Made by a program: the position numbers and the translations under genes. Below are positions 37,689-55,151 of a DNA stretch of 64,000 nucleotides, piece after piece. The notes beneath the pieces were generated by a model, which worked only from the letters and a program-made list of their open reading frames with translations, was not told where the DNA came from and searched no databases. The stretch's first letter is position 1. Each line of letters begins with the position of its first letter. Source of the stretch: Membranipora membranacea (taxonomy: Eukaryota; Bryozoa; Gymnolaemata; Cheilostomatida; Membraniporidae); assembly GCA_914767715.1 (NCBI GenBank), contig OU612068.1, forward strand, positions 7,378,001 through 7,442,000. Reading direction: 5' to 3'.

Positions 37689-37824
37689 TTTCACTTAACC
37701 TGGAAACAGGGTGTTCGGTCACCAGTGGTTTGGGAAGTGGCAGGAGGAACTAGCCTACAGTCGAGCTGTTATCAAGGAAACCTTGCTGGCATTTTTTAAG
37801 CTGCAATTCTATACCCTTCACCTG
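37689..37824 (+). other. Possible 5' untranslated exon of the HMG-box gene
   Basis: A strong polypyrimidine tract ending TATTTCAG precedes 37689, and a good donor (CTG|GTATGT) follows 37824. Next downstream is an acceptor (CTTTGTAG, ending 38288) that lies only 5 nt before the HMG-gene ATG, so joining 37824 to 38289 would place this block in the 5' leader. One frame is open throughout and reads like protein (it includes WFGKWQEELAYSRAVI), but in that frame the join meets TAA at once. It could therefore also be a stray exon of an unrecognised or decayed gene. Confidence 0.35.
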
Positions 37825-38293
37825 GTATGTATGTCGCCGATAGAGATCAATTTTATTAATTGCCAGAGCAGTGCCAAGTTCTAAAAAAAATAATAGGTCT
37901 AATAGAAAGAGACTGTAAAAAGTATCGAAGCACTATAATATCAAGTGAGAGTTATTCCTTGATAGTATCAATTGGGCGGCTAACAAGTTTGAAGCATGCA
38001 TATGTACAATGCCAGCAGAGGTATCTTATTAATAACCTGCCAGTGCTTTAAATCAGCCTCATTTGCTAGGATTGAAAAAAAAGAAATTGGGCTACAGCCA
38101 TCGTAACAGCCTGTTGTACTGAGTAAAGTAACACACTGGGTAGCTATCTAGGATCAATGATTAGTCAACTTGTCACTCAAAGCTTTAAAAAGGAATTCAA
38201 TAAAAGCAAGTATGTACATTGTATCTAAACCAGTCAAAAATTCAACTTGGTCACATTATTAAAGCTATAATCTATTTGTACTTTGTAGTAAAA

Positions 38294-41190
38294 ATGAAGA
38301 CAGGGAAATCCAAGCAAAATAAAACAATCAACAAACAAGAGAATCAAGCATATGAAAGGCGTTACGTCTACTTGAAGAAACAATGTGAGAAACTGGAGCA
38401 GGTAATCTTCTCGTGTGAAATTCCTGTGATTTCAATCTGTAACTTTTATGGTAGCCATAATCTGAGCCGTTACTTAGCTTAGATCGTTCAAAACAAATTA
38501 CTTGGACAGCATTGAAATTCAACCAGAGATTGAGAGTTTTTTTTACTATCAAGACTATGTGATCAGGGAGGGTGGGATATATGTGAGCAGGGAGGGTGGG
38601 ATATATGTGAGCAGGGAGGGTAGGATATATGTGAGCAGGGAGGGTGGGATATATGTGAGCAGGGAGGGTGGGATATATGTGAGCAGGGAGGGTGGGATAT
38701 ATGTGAGCAGGGAGGGAGGGTGGGATATATGTGAGCAGGGAGGGTGGGATATATGTGAGCAGGGAGGGTGGGATATATGTGAGCAGGGAGGGTGGGATAT
38801 ATGTGAGCAGGGAGGGTGGGATATATGTGAGCAGGGAGGGTGGGATATATGTGAGCAGGGAGGGTGGGATATATGTGAGCAGGGAGGGTGGGATATATGT
38901 GAGCAGGGAGGGTGGGATATATGTGAGGTATTTAATAACATTTTCCCGAACTATAGCCGTGAGGGAGGATTTTAGTATCAATATTGAGTAATCCTCATAA
39001 CTTATGACTTTTGTTAGTTGGTGTTTGCCAATTCAGGCTAGGGTTGATCGATAACTTGAATATGTGTTGGAGATATTTAGAGCTTTTCCCTAAATCTGAA
39101 AAAATAATTATTCCTTGTCATTCTCTGATACTAGATATGCAGACGAATTAGGTGTGACCTTATTAGAATGTTAGGCAAAGCTACCCATTCACATAACAAA
39201 TCACAAAGGCTCAAACAGCTTCAAGCTTGCAGTCACCACATACTTGAAACCTGGAACCAACATGAGAAGCATGTCTTTGGGGTTAATTTCAGTAAAATTA
39301 ATGTTTCTCATACCTGTTTCAAAATCTGCTACTTGCTGCAAATTTTATTTTTCCAACGCGAGTTAAACCTTGTTTGTTATCCAAACCTCCAAAGATTTAT
39401 ATATACATCTATATTCACCAGTACGATATTCTTTATCATAATTTATATTGCTGACATCTTATTACAGAAAAATGAACGCATGCTACATAGGCTTCATTCT
39501 GTAAGTAAAATCCTGAAACAGTATAAGAAAGAAAGGAAGTTTTTGATGCACAGACTGGATCAACATGGAGATAATTACAGAGAGGCACCAGCAGCTCTGC
39601 CCTACGAGACACAGGAGGTAATATTTTAATTTTTTTTATACTCAGGTCCCAGTTGGTAACATTTATCTATAATTTATATATCACTTAAAGTCTTGAATGT
39701 CATTCTGCGTCAAGTTTGATGTGTTCATGTCTGGGCTGAAACATAACTTGTATATTACTATTGTAAACAAGGTTCCTAATCTAACACAAAAATCTTTCTC
39801 AATTTTAATTCATGATCACTTTCTTTAGGGAAACAAAGCTATACTCAATGCTGTGAAACAGCTGGCGACAACTAAAAAAGGAAAAGGTGGACAATCCGAC
39901 GCACCGTCACACTCCAGGAAAAAATCCAAGATGGAAGTTAAAGATCCTAATGCTCCAAAGAAACCAGTCAATGCTTATGTAATGTTCTTTCAACACAAAC
40001 GCCACTCTGTACAGGAGAATTATTTCAAGGTGATTTTAGTAGTGTCACATGTCTGGTCACTCACATTATGTCATAATCAGTAATCTTAATTATTCTAAGC
40101 CCTTAGACTTTTCTTCCCATCAAATTGTAAACAATGATAATAACTTATGGGCCGGCAATTGGCATTTGACATCCACCAATTGATTCAGTATATGCATTTT
40201 TGTTCTGTTCACAACGCAACAAAGATACAAGGCAATCATTGGCGATGCCACCCCTTGCTGATCCAAGAAAGCAGAGTGTTGATTTTCCATCCAATATATA
40301 TAATATGTGAAGCTCATCTTGAATATCTGTTAGATAACGCAGAGACAATAATGTGGGTATGCCATCCCCTCCCCATTCAATGTTAGTGTAATCCCCAGCT
40401 ATATGATTGATACTATTATTCCAGGAACATAACACAGAAATAGGGAATCATGAATTGACGAGGATAGTGGGACAACAGTGGAATAACCTTACAACAGAAG
40501 AGAAACAGGTAATCTAAAATCATGTAATAGTTTGCAAACTGAAATATATTTCTCAATATTTCACACTGATGTTAATCTCAATCAAACCCTAGATACAATA
40601 GCACTGAGACATAACCATGATAAAACATGAAGAGAAAAAGAAACTTGCTCCTTTTCATTTGAAATATTTTTGCACATATATAATATTACAGTGCGACCAG
40701 CTACACCAAACCTCTACTAGTAATGGGAATTCATTGCATACTAAACTGCTGTGGTTTTATCAAATTTGCCTGCGTTCTGGGTTGCTGCCACTATCGGTGA
40801 GCCAGGGAGCAACTCCAAATAGATGAAAATGGAATGGGTTTATAGTAGGTGTTGATTCAAGTAGAAATAAATAAGAACCATCAAAAGCTGGTGGTATCAC
40901 ATGTTTTTTTTTAAATTGGCTGTTTTCAACCAAAACATTGCTGAAGCTTGAACTACACTATTTATCTATTTGCTGTATCCCACATTGAACTATTTTGTTA
41001 TTTGATTTCCACTCATTTGTCTCAATTACAGGTGTTCTATGATCTATATGATAAAGACAAGGAAAGATATCAGAAAGAATTGGCCGAGTATGAGAAGAGC
41101 AAGGAAAAAGACAATGAAGCTAAGCTATCTGCATCTTTGTCTGAAAGTCAGCAAACGAGCACTGCATCACAACCTCCACAAGTTACTTGA
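38294..41190 (+). CDS. TFPT: TFPT-like coiled-coil plus HMG-box protein (probable INO80 complex subunit)
   Basis: Five exons (38294-38401, 39468-39617, 39829-40029, 40425-40508, 41032-41190) encode 233 residues. Residues 18-75 form a basic coiled coil (NERMLHRLHSV, KKERKFLMHRLD, HGDNYR) that closely resembles the conserved block of vertebrate TFPT (Amida), a metazoan INO80 chromatin-remodeller subunit. Residues about 123-200 are an HMG box: DPNAPKKPVNAYVMFF, then the helix-2 block with GQQWNNL, then Tyr-Asp-Lys-rich helix 3. Vertebrate TFPT, as I remember it, lacks the HMG box, whereas yeast INO80 has an HMG-box subunit, Nhp10; this protein combines both. The start is the first ATG after an acceptor ending at 38288. 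A polyadenylation signal AATAAA lies at 41312. The first intron carries a 364-bp G-rich minisatellite. Family assignment is from remembered motifs. Confidence 0.85.
38564..38927. repeat. 24-bp G-rich minisatellite, 15 units
   Basis: Fifteen head-to-tail copies of a 24-bp unit (CAGGGAGGGTGGGATATATG plus TGAG) fill 364 bp of an HMG-gene intron. Units are almost identical: one has GGGTAGG instead of GGGTGGG near 38624, and one carries 4 extra bases, giving GGGAGGGAGGGTGGG at 38710-38724, a textbook G-quadruplex motif. The unit length is a multiple of three, so several frames on both strands stay open; these are not genes. Confidence 0.97.
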
Positions 41191-41927
41191 AGAGCTCTAT
41201 TGACAATGAGCCCAAAGGGTTCCACAGACGATGCCGAGATGATCAGAAGTGAAGAGATGCGGAATCATTTCTCAATCCTTGATGTGACCATTTTGGTGCA
41301 CCAGACCATCCAATAAACAATCATCCAGTATTCAGCATAGAAGGAATGATAAAACAAGAATCACTGATAGTGTGTTTGGTGGTAGCAGCAGTTTAGCACT
41401 TTTATTAACACATAATACAAACAAATACCTTTGGCTTATAAAGCAAGAGAACAAACACAATTTTTTGGTCTACATTTTAGGAAGTTTTGGATTTTTGAGT
41501 TAAATTTTGTAAAAACTTTGTACCAACAGGCGTTAAGAATTAAAAATGTAATAGAAGTTGAAATACAAATGTTTCGTGGAAATAAATTACATGCACTAGA
41601 AGAAGGCTTGAAACAATTTTAGGGTTGCCTACTTAATGTGCACCTTCCATTAAGTAGACTACTCCTAATTTTGAGCAGTAGGTTAAAGTTGTTTTATGCT
41701 AGAATACATGAGATTGGTGCTATCGCATTATTTATGCATAAGTGATAGGACAGCTGTTGTGTATATCAGATCTAAGCTGCGCCCAAATTTGCAAATACTC
41801 ATTATCCCTAAGAGATACAATAATCGTTGTTCAGTAAAAAGCAGCTGACATGATATTTTTGTCTTTGGTCAAAGAGATTACCAAACATGTCATAGCAAAG
41901 CACAATTATTATAATACTGAGATATGG
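41191..41927. other. Convergent 3' intergenic region (HMG gene / zinc-finger gene)
   Basis: The stop codons of two convergent genes are about 740 bp apart. The plus-strand gene has AATAAA at 41312-41317. On the minus strand, TTTATT at 41401-41406 reads as AATAAA for the zinc-finger gene, so its 3' UTR is about 0.5 kb. Nothing else identifiable. Confidence 0.6.
41312..41317 (+). promoter_or_regulatory. Polyadenylation signal of HMG-box gene
   Basis: AATAAA lies 122 bp after the stop codon of the HMG-box gene, a usual distance for a short 3' UTR. Confidence 0.6.
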
Positions 41928-44900
41928 TTACATGTTGTTGCTCTGGTCCATGTTTCGGTTGTTCGGGTAATCAAGAATACTGTCTGGTAGGCCAGGTACA
42001 ACTGGCTGATTTGGAGGGAAGTTTTTGATGGGTGTGTGTAGCTCAGTTGTAGTAAGGTGTGCATTGTCGGGTATAATAAGCGTGTCAGGAGTTACTATTC
42101 CACCAGAATGTGGGAGTGGTGAAGCAAAGCTTGGTCCCTGACTACGGCTCCCCATACCAGATACCTGGTCAGGGTTCGAAAGATTGTTGACTGCGAACGT
42201 GTTGGGAGACAAGCACCGCCCTGAATCGCAAACTACACACTCTTGATTGCCAGTGCTTGTGTAATGTGGGGTGGCGAACGTGTCCGTGAAGCTGCTCACA
42301 CTAGCCGGGTCATATGTTGATACACTGTTAGCCAAGCTGGAAAAGCCCATAGCCTTCTCCGTATCCATCTGTTCAGTGACGTATTTCACACTTTGAGGTA
42401 TTGGCATAACAACATCAGATGATGATGCCATGGGATTGACTGGCGTTTGCATTGACTGTCGTGTTACTTCTGCCTGTGAGGGCACACGGTGGTGACTGCT
42501 TCTGTTTGTGTTGTTGAACATTGGAGCATCATGAGATATGGTGGTCTCGGTCATCAAATGACTGTCAGCACTTGCATCATTGGTTATCAGGGGGTGATGA
42601 TGACTTGAACTATCAGAGCTAAACATGGTGTTTGGGTTATTATCAGCAAACAGTTCAGGGTTCCTCGCTTCATCATGAGTATACATAGGGGGTATCTGGT
42701 TCATTTGGGGTGGATGATCTTCATGGCCCCTTTGATACATCGTAGGATTTCCAGCGCCTTGATCATGATACATTGTGGTGTTTGTATTCGTGTCATTGTA
42801 CATTGTGTTGTATGACTGCATCTGTGCTGGTGTCATTGTTGGGTTAGAGCACGTCATAGGCTGAGCAAATATCTCTGGTTCTGGCTGTCCCATATAGCCA
42901 GTCACAGTGCAGTCATAGCGTAGCCCAGGATTAGCTACAACAGGTGAAGTGTCCGTGCCATGAGAGGCATGATGAGTATCATGAAAGCTACTGTGTTGTG
43001 AGCCGACTGATGGAGGTCTAGATTGGTGGGGCGTTGTGAACTGTGAGCCACTACAGACAGATTGAGAAGGAGAACTCTCCTGTGTATTCAGAGTGGGTCT
43101 GAGCTGTAGCAGTGCATCTAGTGCCCTACTGGAGACAGTATCAGGATGTTGAGAGCCACCTGAGGGAGGTCTGGATATCTGTGGTGTATGAGTCTCTGAG
43201 CTGACCTCCGCAGCAGCAAACACCGAGTCCAACTCATCCTGGTTTGAGTCATAGCCAGGTTCCTCCTCCATGATATTCGCTTCTTCTTCACGGGGTGGCT
43301 CTGGGAAAATCTCATCCAGATCTGCATGATTGTCATCTTGATGATGAGACATGGGCTCAGTACTGTAGCCTGTGAATTGTGAGGTCACAGAATCAGGCGC
43401 TGACTGATAGATAACAGGTGACGGTAGTACTGTTGGAGAAGGTACCACTTCCTGCTGGGGCTGAGATGGGATGGGTTCGGGCAAACCAACACTTGGACTC
43501 TGATCAGTGAAGGTGGGAAGCATCTCCAATTGTGCAGGTGATGCTGTTGTGTCGGTGCTCATGGATTGTAGATTTGTTGTCGACACCTCTGTATGTTGAC
43601 CAGTTTCTTCCATAGGCTCCTCGCCTGACACATCTTGCTTTTCATACTGAAAAAGTAAGGCGAAATATTTTATGAGTAATTGATTAATAGCTACAACAAA
43701 ATGTAAGCTATGAAATTTCATCTAATATCAATAGACAGTTTTCTGAGCTCTGATTTAGGCCTCAATTTGGAGTTGTCCTCTCTCCAGTTTGGTACTTTTA
43801 ACCCACCATTGAAAACTCATTTGGACATAGTTTGGGAAATAATTTTAGTATTTGCATAGTCAATTATAGCATTTTCCGCCTGGTTTGCGGACAATTTTGC
43901 ACAATCTTTCATGAGTTTCGTCACTAAAATTAAGATTTATCAACATTCAAGCCTCCAATGATTTGGAAACCCTGTCTCACAGGGTTTTCAATGGTGCAGA
44001 CTCTGAATCAAAAATCATTTTTATCCTTACATTAGCGGTTTTCAATATAACCCTCTTTCAGCAGGTTTTTCCTATGTGGCGTGGGTTAAGAGTACCAAAC
44101 TGGAGAGAGGACAACTCCGAATTGAGGCATAAATAAGAGCTCAGAAAACTGTCTCAATCAAAGTTATCATGATAATGGACACTTAATAAACAATTTCATA
44201 TGGTTGGTAACTCTGAAGTAACTCGTGAAAATGGCACACATTCAAATGATAATATAGCGTATATCAATTTATTTCTCATGCAAAGACTGGCTTGTTTTTT
44301 ACTTTATTAACTTGTCTGACAGCTCAATTTTTATCGATTTTCAATCACCAAAAACAGGTATCAACACTATTTTTTTGCTAAATGTACTCTTTAGATGTTT
44401 GGGATAGCAATACAATCAATTAAAATCAAATATAAATATCAAAGTCATGTAAACTGCCATGACCCGACTGACCTGTGCCTGGATATGAGCTGCTATCTGC
44501 TGACTTATTGCTCTCACTTCCTCCTCTGCATCATAAGACTCCTTCTCTCTCTCATGGATACTAAGATGGGTCTTCAAGTTCTGTCTGTGTCAAATAAATT
44601 ATGGATTACCTCATCAAATTACAATGATGAACAGAAAGACATTTTATGCATTCCAATGTCAATTTTAGTCAAAATTATATGATATACCCAAGCCCATGGT
44701 ATAATATCACTCCTTCCTAAAAAAGTATTAATCTGCAGGAACCTCTGTCACTCTTGCAATTTTCTCAGCATATAAGTGTCCATGCTGATTGATTTATTGA
44801 GTATTGATTGAGTAATTGCTCTAATGGCTAACACCCCACAATTGTGCCAAGTCCAACAAGCAGCCCAACTTCCATCTAGCAGTGACAGATTGCAATTGAT

Positions 44901-47570
44901 CAATATTTTGAACCTTATTCATTTATCTGACTATCTAAATGACATTGTCATTCTAAGCTATTTGTTGTTTTGACTGCAGTTTAAAAAAAGTTTTAATGCA
45001 TTCGGGCCGCAAAATAGCTTGGGTTTCACACTTATAACAAGCTTATGAAATTCAGTACAGTAACCAACAATTAGGTAAGTATACTCACTTGGTTGAAAAG
45101 CCTCTTTGACATATATCACATTTGAAAGGCTTAGGATTTGCATGTTTATATATGACATGCTTGTTACGTGATGCTTCAGTCTTAAACTTCACACTGCATT
45201 GGCCGCATTCCACATCCTTGGCATCACTGTGCTTTTGATAATGAGTAACCAGATGTGACTGTTAAGATAAACAGAGGGAATATTATAACATGCTGCCAAC
45301 TGTCTGACATGTAAGGAATTTACAGGCTTATATATGTAAAGTTACATAAGTAAAATAAAAGTACACTGCAATGATAAAAAATCAGCATATTTATAACATT
45401 CGTATCTTAGATGATCTGCCTCTCAATATAAGATTGATCACTGGCGGTACCGGATAACTGGCAACAAAAGAGAACAATATTAATAGTGCTTGCGAACCCA
45501 TTTGGTGAACTTACATTGCAACGAAAAGCTTTGCCACATAGCTCACAGACGTACGGCTTTTTGACCCCACTTCCATGCACAGCGTTCTTGTGACTGCGGA
45601 GGGCATCCTTCCTATTGAAGGACACTCCACATTGATCACAGAGCACTTCCTTCCTCTTACTGTGGATAGTTTTCAGGTGACGAATGTATACACTCAGATT
45701 CTGAGTCTCAAAATGTCTGCAATAATGGACATAAGTGAAATTCATTATTATTTTTATCTGCGGGACAATATGCACACCACAAATATCCGAAAGACAATCT
45801 AACCCCGGCAGGAGCAAAATATTTGTGTGGTCATGTCTTTTAAGAAGAACAAGAAATTTCAACTCCTTCCCCTTTTATCAATCACCAATGAGATAATAAA
45901 ATTTTCCTCTGACTAACAACCAATTGTGCATCAAAAGCAAAATTTCACGCTAGCAAAATATAACTCTACAGCAAATTTTGTAGTTCGCAATCCTCTCTTG
46001 AATCTTGACAGTTTATCTATGATGTGATGACATCTATTCATGCTGGGCAGTGTTTGTAGAAATGTGGACACACGCTGCATTTATAGAAAGCCTATATGTA
46101 GCTCCTGTTTTGGTTAATACAAAGCATTAGCATACCATAGAATTACAATTAACATAAATTCAGACTGCAAGCATTGTTTTTGAGTTATTTGAATAGTAAT
46201 TAGCACACAAAGAGAGCCACTCAACCAGATCTAACAATATAACTGGTTGATATTCCACTTACTTCTGGTCACATAGTGTACAGAGAAACTTGATAAGCTC
46301 TTCGTTAAGATCACTTTTACAGTTCCGGATATGTTTACGAAAGTTGGGTACATCGTTAGTCGTAAATTTGCAGATGGGACAGAACATAGTCACCATATTA
46401 TCATTCTCACTACAGATAAAAAAATAGCGCATTATTTCCACATGACTGTGTATTTGAAGCAACTAAGCATTTCTCCTACATGGTATTTCTGTCATTTTCC
46501 CATTTAAATGTCCCTAGATAGAGTTTGGTTCAGCATCATTGAAATAATACATAACCTCCCCATTCAAATGTTTCTAGGTAGAGTTTCAATCAGCACATGG
46601 AACAATTTATAGGGCCTGATATAACCTACCCATTGTTCATGTTGTTGGATCCTTCACCGAGAATAGACTCAATAGCTCTCTTCTGTTCTTCGCGGACATA
46701 TTTAGGAAAATCGTCTGCAAATGCAGTTAAGTGCTTCAAGGCTCCAGTGCATGCATATCCGCCAGTCTCAGCTGCAAAGAGATGTCAAATAAGAATCTTC
46801 ATAATTATGTAGATTCAATGCTTGCTACACTGCGGCTGTAGGCGATAATGCAAGTAAAAACTTGACAGTCAATGCCACGTATGTCAAGTCAAAATAAAGT
46901 GAAGACTGCTGTCAAAGCATAGCATGCAAAATTATGGATATCATCCTCAGTTAGAACACAGCTGATACTAAGTAACAACATTATTCAAGCAAACTCACTC
47001 AAATTAACAAATAACTATCTGTGAAGTGAAAGCAAACCTACACTTGAGAAAATCAACAACACTCACTGGTACGTGGAAATTACAACTCCATACTCATTCA
47101 AGGACTTCTCAAAACAGGTGCGGTAAGATTAATTTTGAAAATACAAATCTAGGAAGCAACAACAGGATAACAGCATTTAGCAATTTACTTACGTTTTTCT
47201 TGTTTCTGCTGATACATAATCAATAGCAAAGTTATAGAAATTTAAAAGTTAAAATAATGAATCAACACTACAGTACCATAATCAATTCCAAAGCCGAACA
47301 TTGATTCCAAGGAACAGTATCATAAAAAGGATAGTATCATAGAGTTAAAATAGTCACCGTTATCTAACTTACCTCCCTCAACCAAAGTAAGCTTAAATGA
47401 TGTTCTTATGACATCTTTGTATTCCGACAGCTTCTTTGGCAGCGAATTGACATATTCAACGGTGAAGTACACAGTAGCCTCATGGAAAACTGGGTGACCA
47501 GCCATGTCGGGTTGACTACGCTGGGTCAAGACCCACAAGTCAAAAGTGTTGTAGCCTCTTTGATTATGTC
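41928..47570 (-). CDS. C2H2 zinc-finger protein with long disordered C-terminal tail (5' exon not found)
   Basis: Exons in transcript order: 47570-47373, 46771-46630, 46409-46263, 45716-45515, 45258-45089, 44584-44473, 43646-41928; they join in frame into about 895 residues. The first listed exon begins mid-codon, so a start exon lies upstream toward 48600. The N-terminal part (GHNQRGYNTFDLWVL onward) is not a domain I recognise. About six C2H2-type units follow: CPICKF, CTLCDQ, CDQCGV, CELCGK, CGQCSV and CDICQR, mostly with C-x2-C-x12-H-x3-5-H spacing, so it probably binds nucleic acid. The last exon of 573 codons is Ser/Thr/Gln/Pro/Asn-rich without folds and has a repeated SRPPS-GSQH motif, as in transcriptional regulators. 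A TA-flanked repeat element (43734-44153) sits in the last intron. No orthologue is recognised. Confidence 0.85.
43734..44153. mobile_element. TA-flanked MITE, family 1 copy B
   Basis: This is a second copy of the element at 25473-25978, about 420 bp long, with nearly identical ends and centre. It lacks about 85 bp of the left arm just inside the outer repeat (after TTTTAACCCAC). The left flank is TA; the right flank reads TC, so one target base has changed. It lies in the last intron of the zinc-finger gene. Confidence 0.87.
46486..46600. repeat. Short tandem duplication
   Basis: A block of about 36 bp (CCCATTTAAATGTCCCTAGA, TAGAGTTTGGTTCAGCA) recurs about 60 bp downstream as CCCATTCAAATGTTTCTAGG, TAGAGTTTCAATCAGCA. 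It lies in an intron of the zinc-finger gene. Confidence 0.55.
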
Positions 47571-48682
47571 CTACAAACAGAAATTGCTCATTGTGCATAT
47601 AATGTAGACCGATTCAGAAATAAAGTGGCATATCCTACACACTGGTCCTCAGGGCCTAGACGGAGGACTTTTTTTTATTTGTCAGAGCCAGAGCATGTCT
47701 GCATGATGGCCTGTAAAATTGACATTTCAGGTTCTGCCATAGGCTTGAGGTTCTATTTAAGCTCCTGATCATAAAGTTATGTCATCTATAGAATTATATG
47801 GATCCCTCAAATCACTCTGAGACAAAAATCATGCGCGATCAGATTTGTAAAATTAACAGTATACATACAATTTATTGAATAATCTAAGAGCATTTTATAC
47901 CACACAGCAGTATCATAGAGAAACCCAGTTGCATGGTGCAAGGAAGAAAAAGACCCCTTGACAGTACCCAGCAACACGACCTTTCCAACAACCTATGCTA
48001 AAGCAGCTGAGGTCTGACCTACCAAATGAATCAGTCAAGATTTGGAACCACTACATATTATCCTATTTCACACTAACTAAGCCTTAACATAATATGTCTG
48101 TTCCAGCTACTATTACTGTAACTTTACTAACTAGGCTTTAGTTAGTTAGCTAGCTTGGTAGCATAGGTCCCTGGTACTTAATTGCCTTTGGACATTGGCA
48201 AAGTAAAGGCAGGAAAGTCCCAGGGCAGGGGCCCATCTAGGAGTAGGTAGGTAGGTAGGTAGTAGTCACAAATCATGCCACTGAGATGATAGATATAAAT
48301 TAAGCTCAAAGAGTCAGTCTCCCAGCATACAGAAATTTATATACTCTCAGTAGTAATGATGTTGTAAAATACTGTGAACAAAATAGGAAATGACTTGTTT
48401 TTGTGCCACAAGTTCCCAGGAAATTAACCTAGAAATATTTTTCTCCATTCTGACCTTCACCTCACCTTAAACTTCAGCGAATACCTACAGCATTAGATAT
48501 TTTGCAGATTTGCCTCTGATAGCAAATTCAAACGGCTGACCAATCAGGCTCTTTATTGCCTAAAATGAACCAATCACTGCTGATATACTGGTGAAAGGCA
48601 CCCATTTCAAATCAATGGGACAAGTGACTTCAGAAAAGCAGCAAAGAAATCTTCCACTCATCTTTATTTTAATATTTTACAA
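47571..48682. other. Divergent intergenic region (zinc-finger gene / PLK1)
   Basis: About 1.1 kb separates the first visible exon of the minus-strand zinc-finger gene from the PLK1 ATG. The missing start exon of the zinc-finger gene and both promoters should be here. A short tandem GTAG tract lies at about 48244-48262. I found no ATG with an in-frame donor that would extend the zinc-finger protein. Confidence 0.5.
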
Positions 48683-54233
<5,551 letters not shown>

Positions 54234-55151
54234 GTAATCATCGGTGACTGTCTTCTGCTAACAAACTTACCAATTCAAGGATTGTAACATTGCTTTGTAA
54301 TCACTGATAATTTGCATGTCTATGAAACCCTCGTCTATAATATCGATAGTGTTCCCCCATAAGCCGGACCAGGCAGTCAAGGTTCTATGTCGCCCATCGA
54401 TATGGTTCCAACTTAGGTAATGACGTTTACTAATCTTGTATGAGTTGTGAGTTATCATTGGTTGGCAAGATTTTCTGCTGAGGACACATTTCAGGAAATA
54501 TGTGTAAGTTTGACCCAAATCTTTCTCTCTGTTGCAAAGGGTCTATGCAATTGCAATTATTCCAAGCTAAGGTATTTATGTTTCAACTTTTAATGATTGT
54601 TTTTTATTTCTTTCCTGTCCAGACAGCTTTTTATACCCATTGATAATTGTTCAGTGAGTAGGAATCTGAAACTGTGAGGTTGAATGCTTGTGAAATGTAA
54701 GTTTTATGTTATATATCAAAAGAGCCTTTAGGCCGAAATATTAATCTTTTTCCAGAAAATGCAGCCAGATTTTTATAACCATATTATTTGCTGTCACTAG
54801 TAATGTTTTATTATCTATCAAAGAAATATACATATTAATTACCAATAAAATTATTTCAAAAGACAGACAGATGGGTTTCTTGACAATCTTCAAAACTAGG
54901 ATTTAACAATATCCACATGTTTTTTTGGAGCACTGGTAAATCTGTCAACACAAAATTCTCACACTGATGTCCTTTCTCCTGTGAGGATTCGGTTTGATAC
55001 CAACCACTAATATTCGCAGTCAGACTCGAAAGGTCATAAATAACATTGAACCCGTGTAACAACCAAATAAATGTTCTCTCCCTGGCGGCTTGGGACTCCA
55101 GCAATCAAACTTTTACATACACATGGAAGTTATCCACTTCATTCTGTCTGC
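54234..55151. other. Convergent 3' region (PLK1 / MCAT)
   Basis: About 920 bp lies between the stop codons of two convergent genes. AATAAA at 54844-54849 is a candidate plus-strand polyadenylation signal for PLK1. TTTATT at 54806-54811 and 54602-54607 gives AATAAA on the minus strand for MCAT, so the two 3' UTRs may overlap. No other feature seen. Confidence 0.5.
54844..54849 (+). promoter_or_regulatory. Candidate PLK1 polyadenylation signal
   Basis: AATAAA lies about 610 bp past the PLK1 stop; no earlier plus-strand AATAAA was seen. Confidence 0.4.

Noticed and set aside
38564..38927. CRISPR-like regular repeat array
   Set aside because: Units are directly adjacent without unique spacers, and the genome is eukaryotic.
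38328..38991. Long open frames on both strands with repeated EGGIYVSR or SLLTYIPP peptides
   Set aside because: They are the 24-bp minisatellite read in frames that stay open because the unit length is a multiple of three; splice sites put the region inside an intron.
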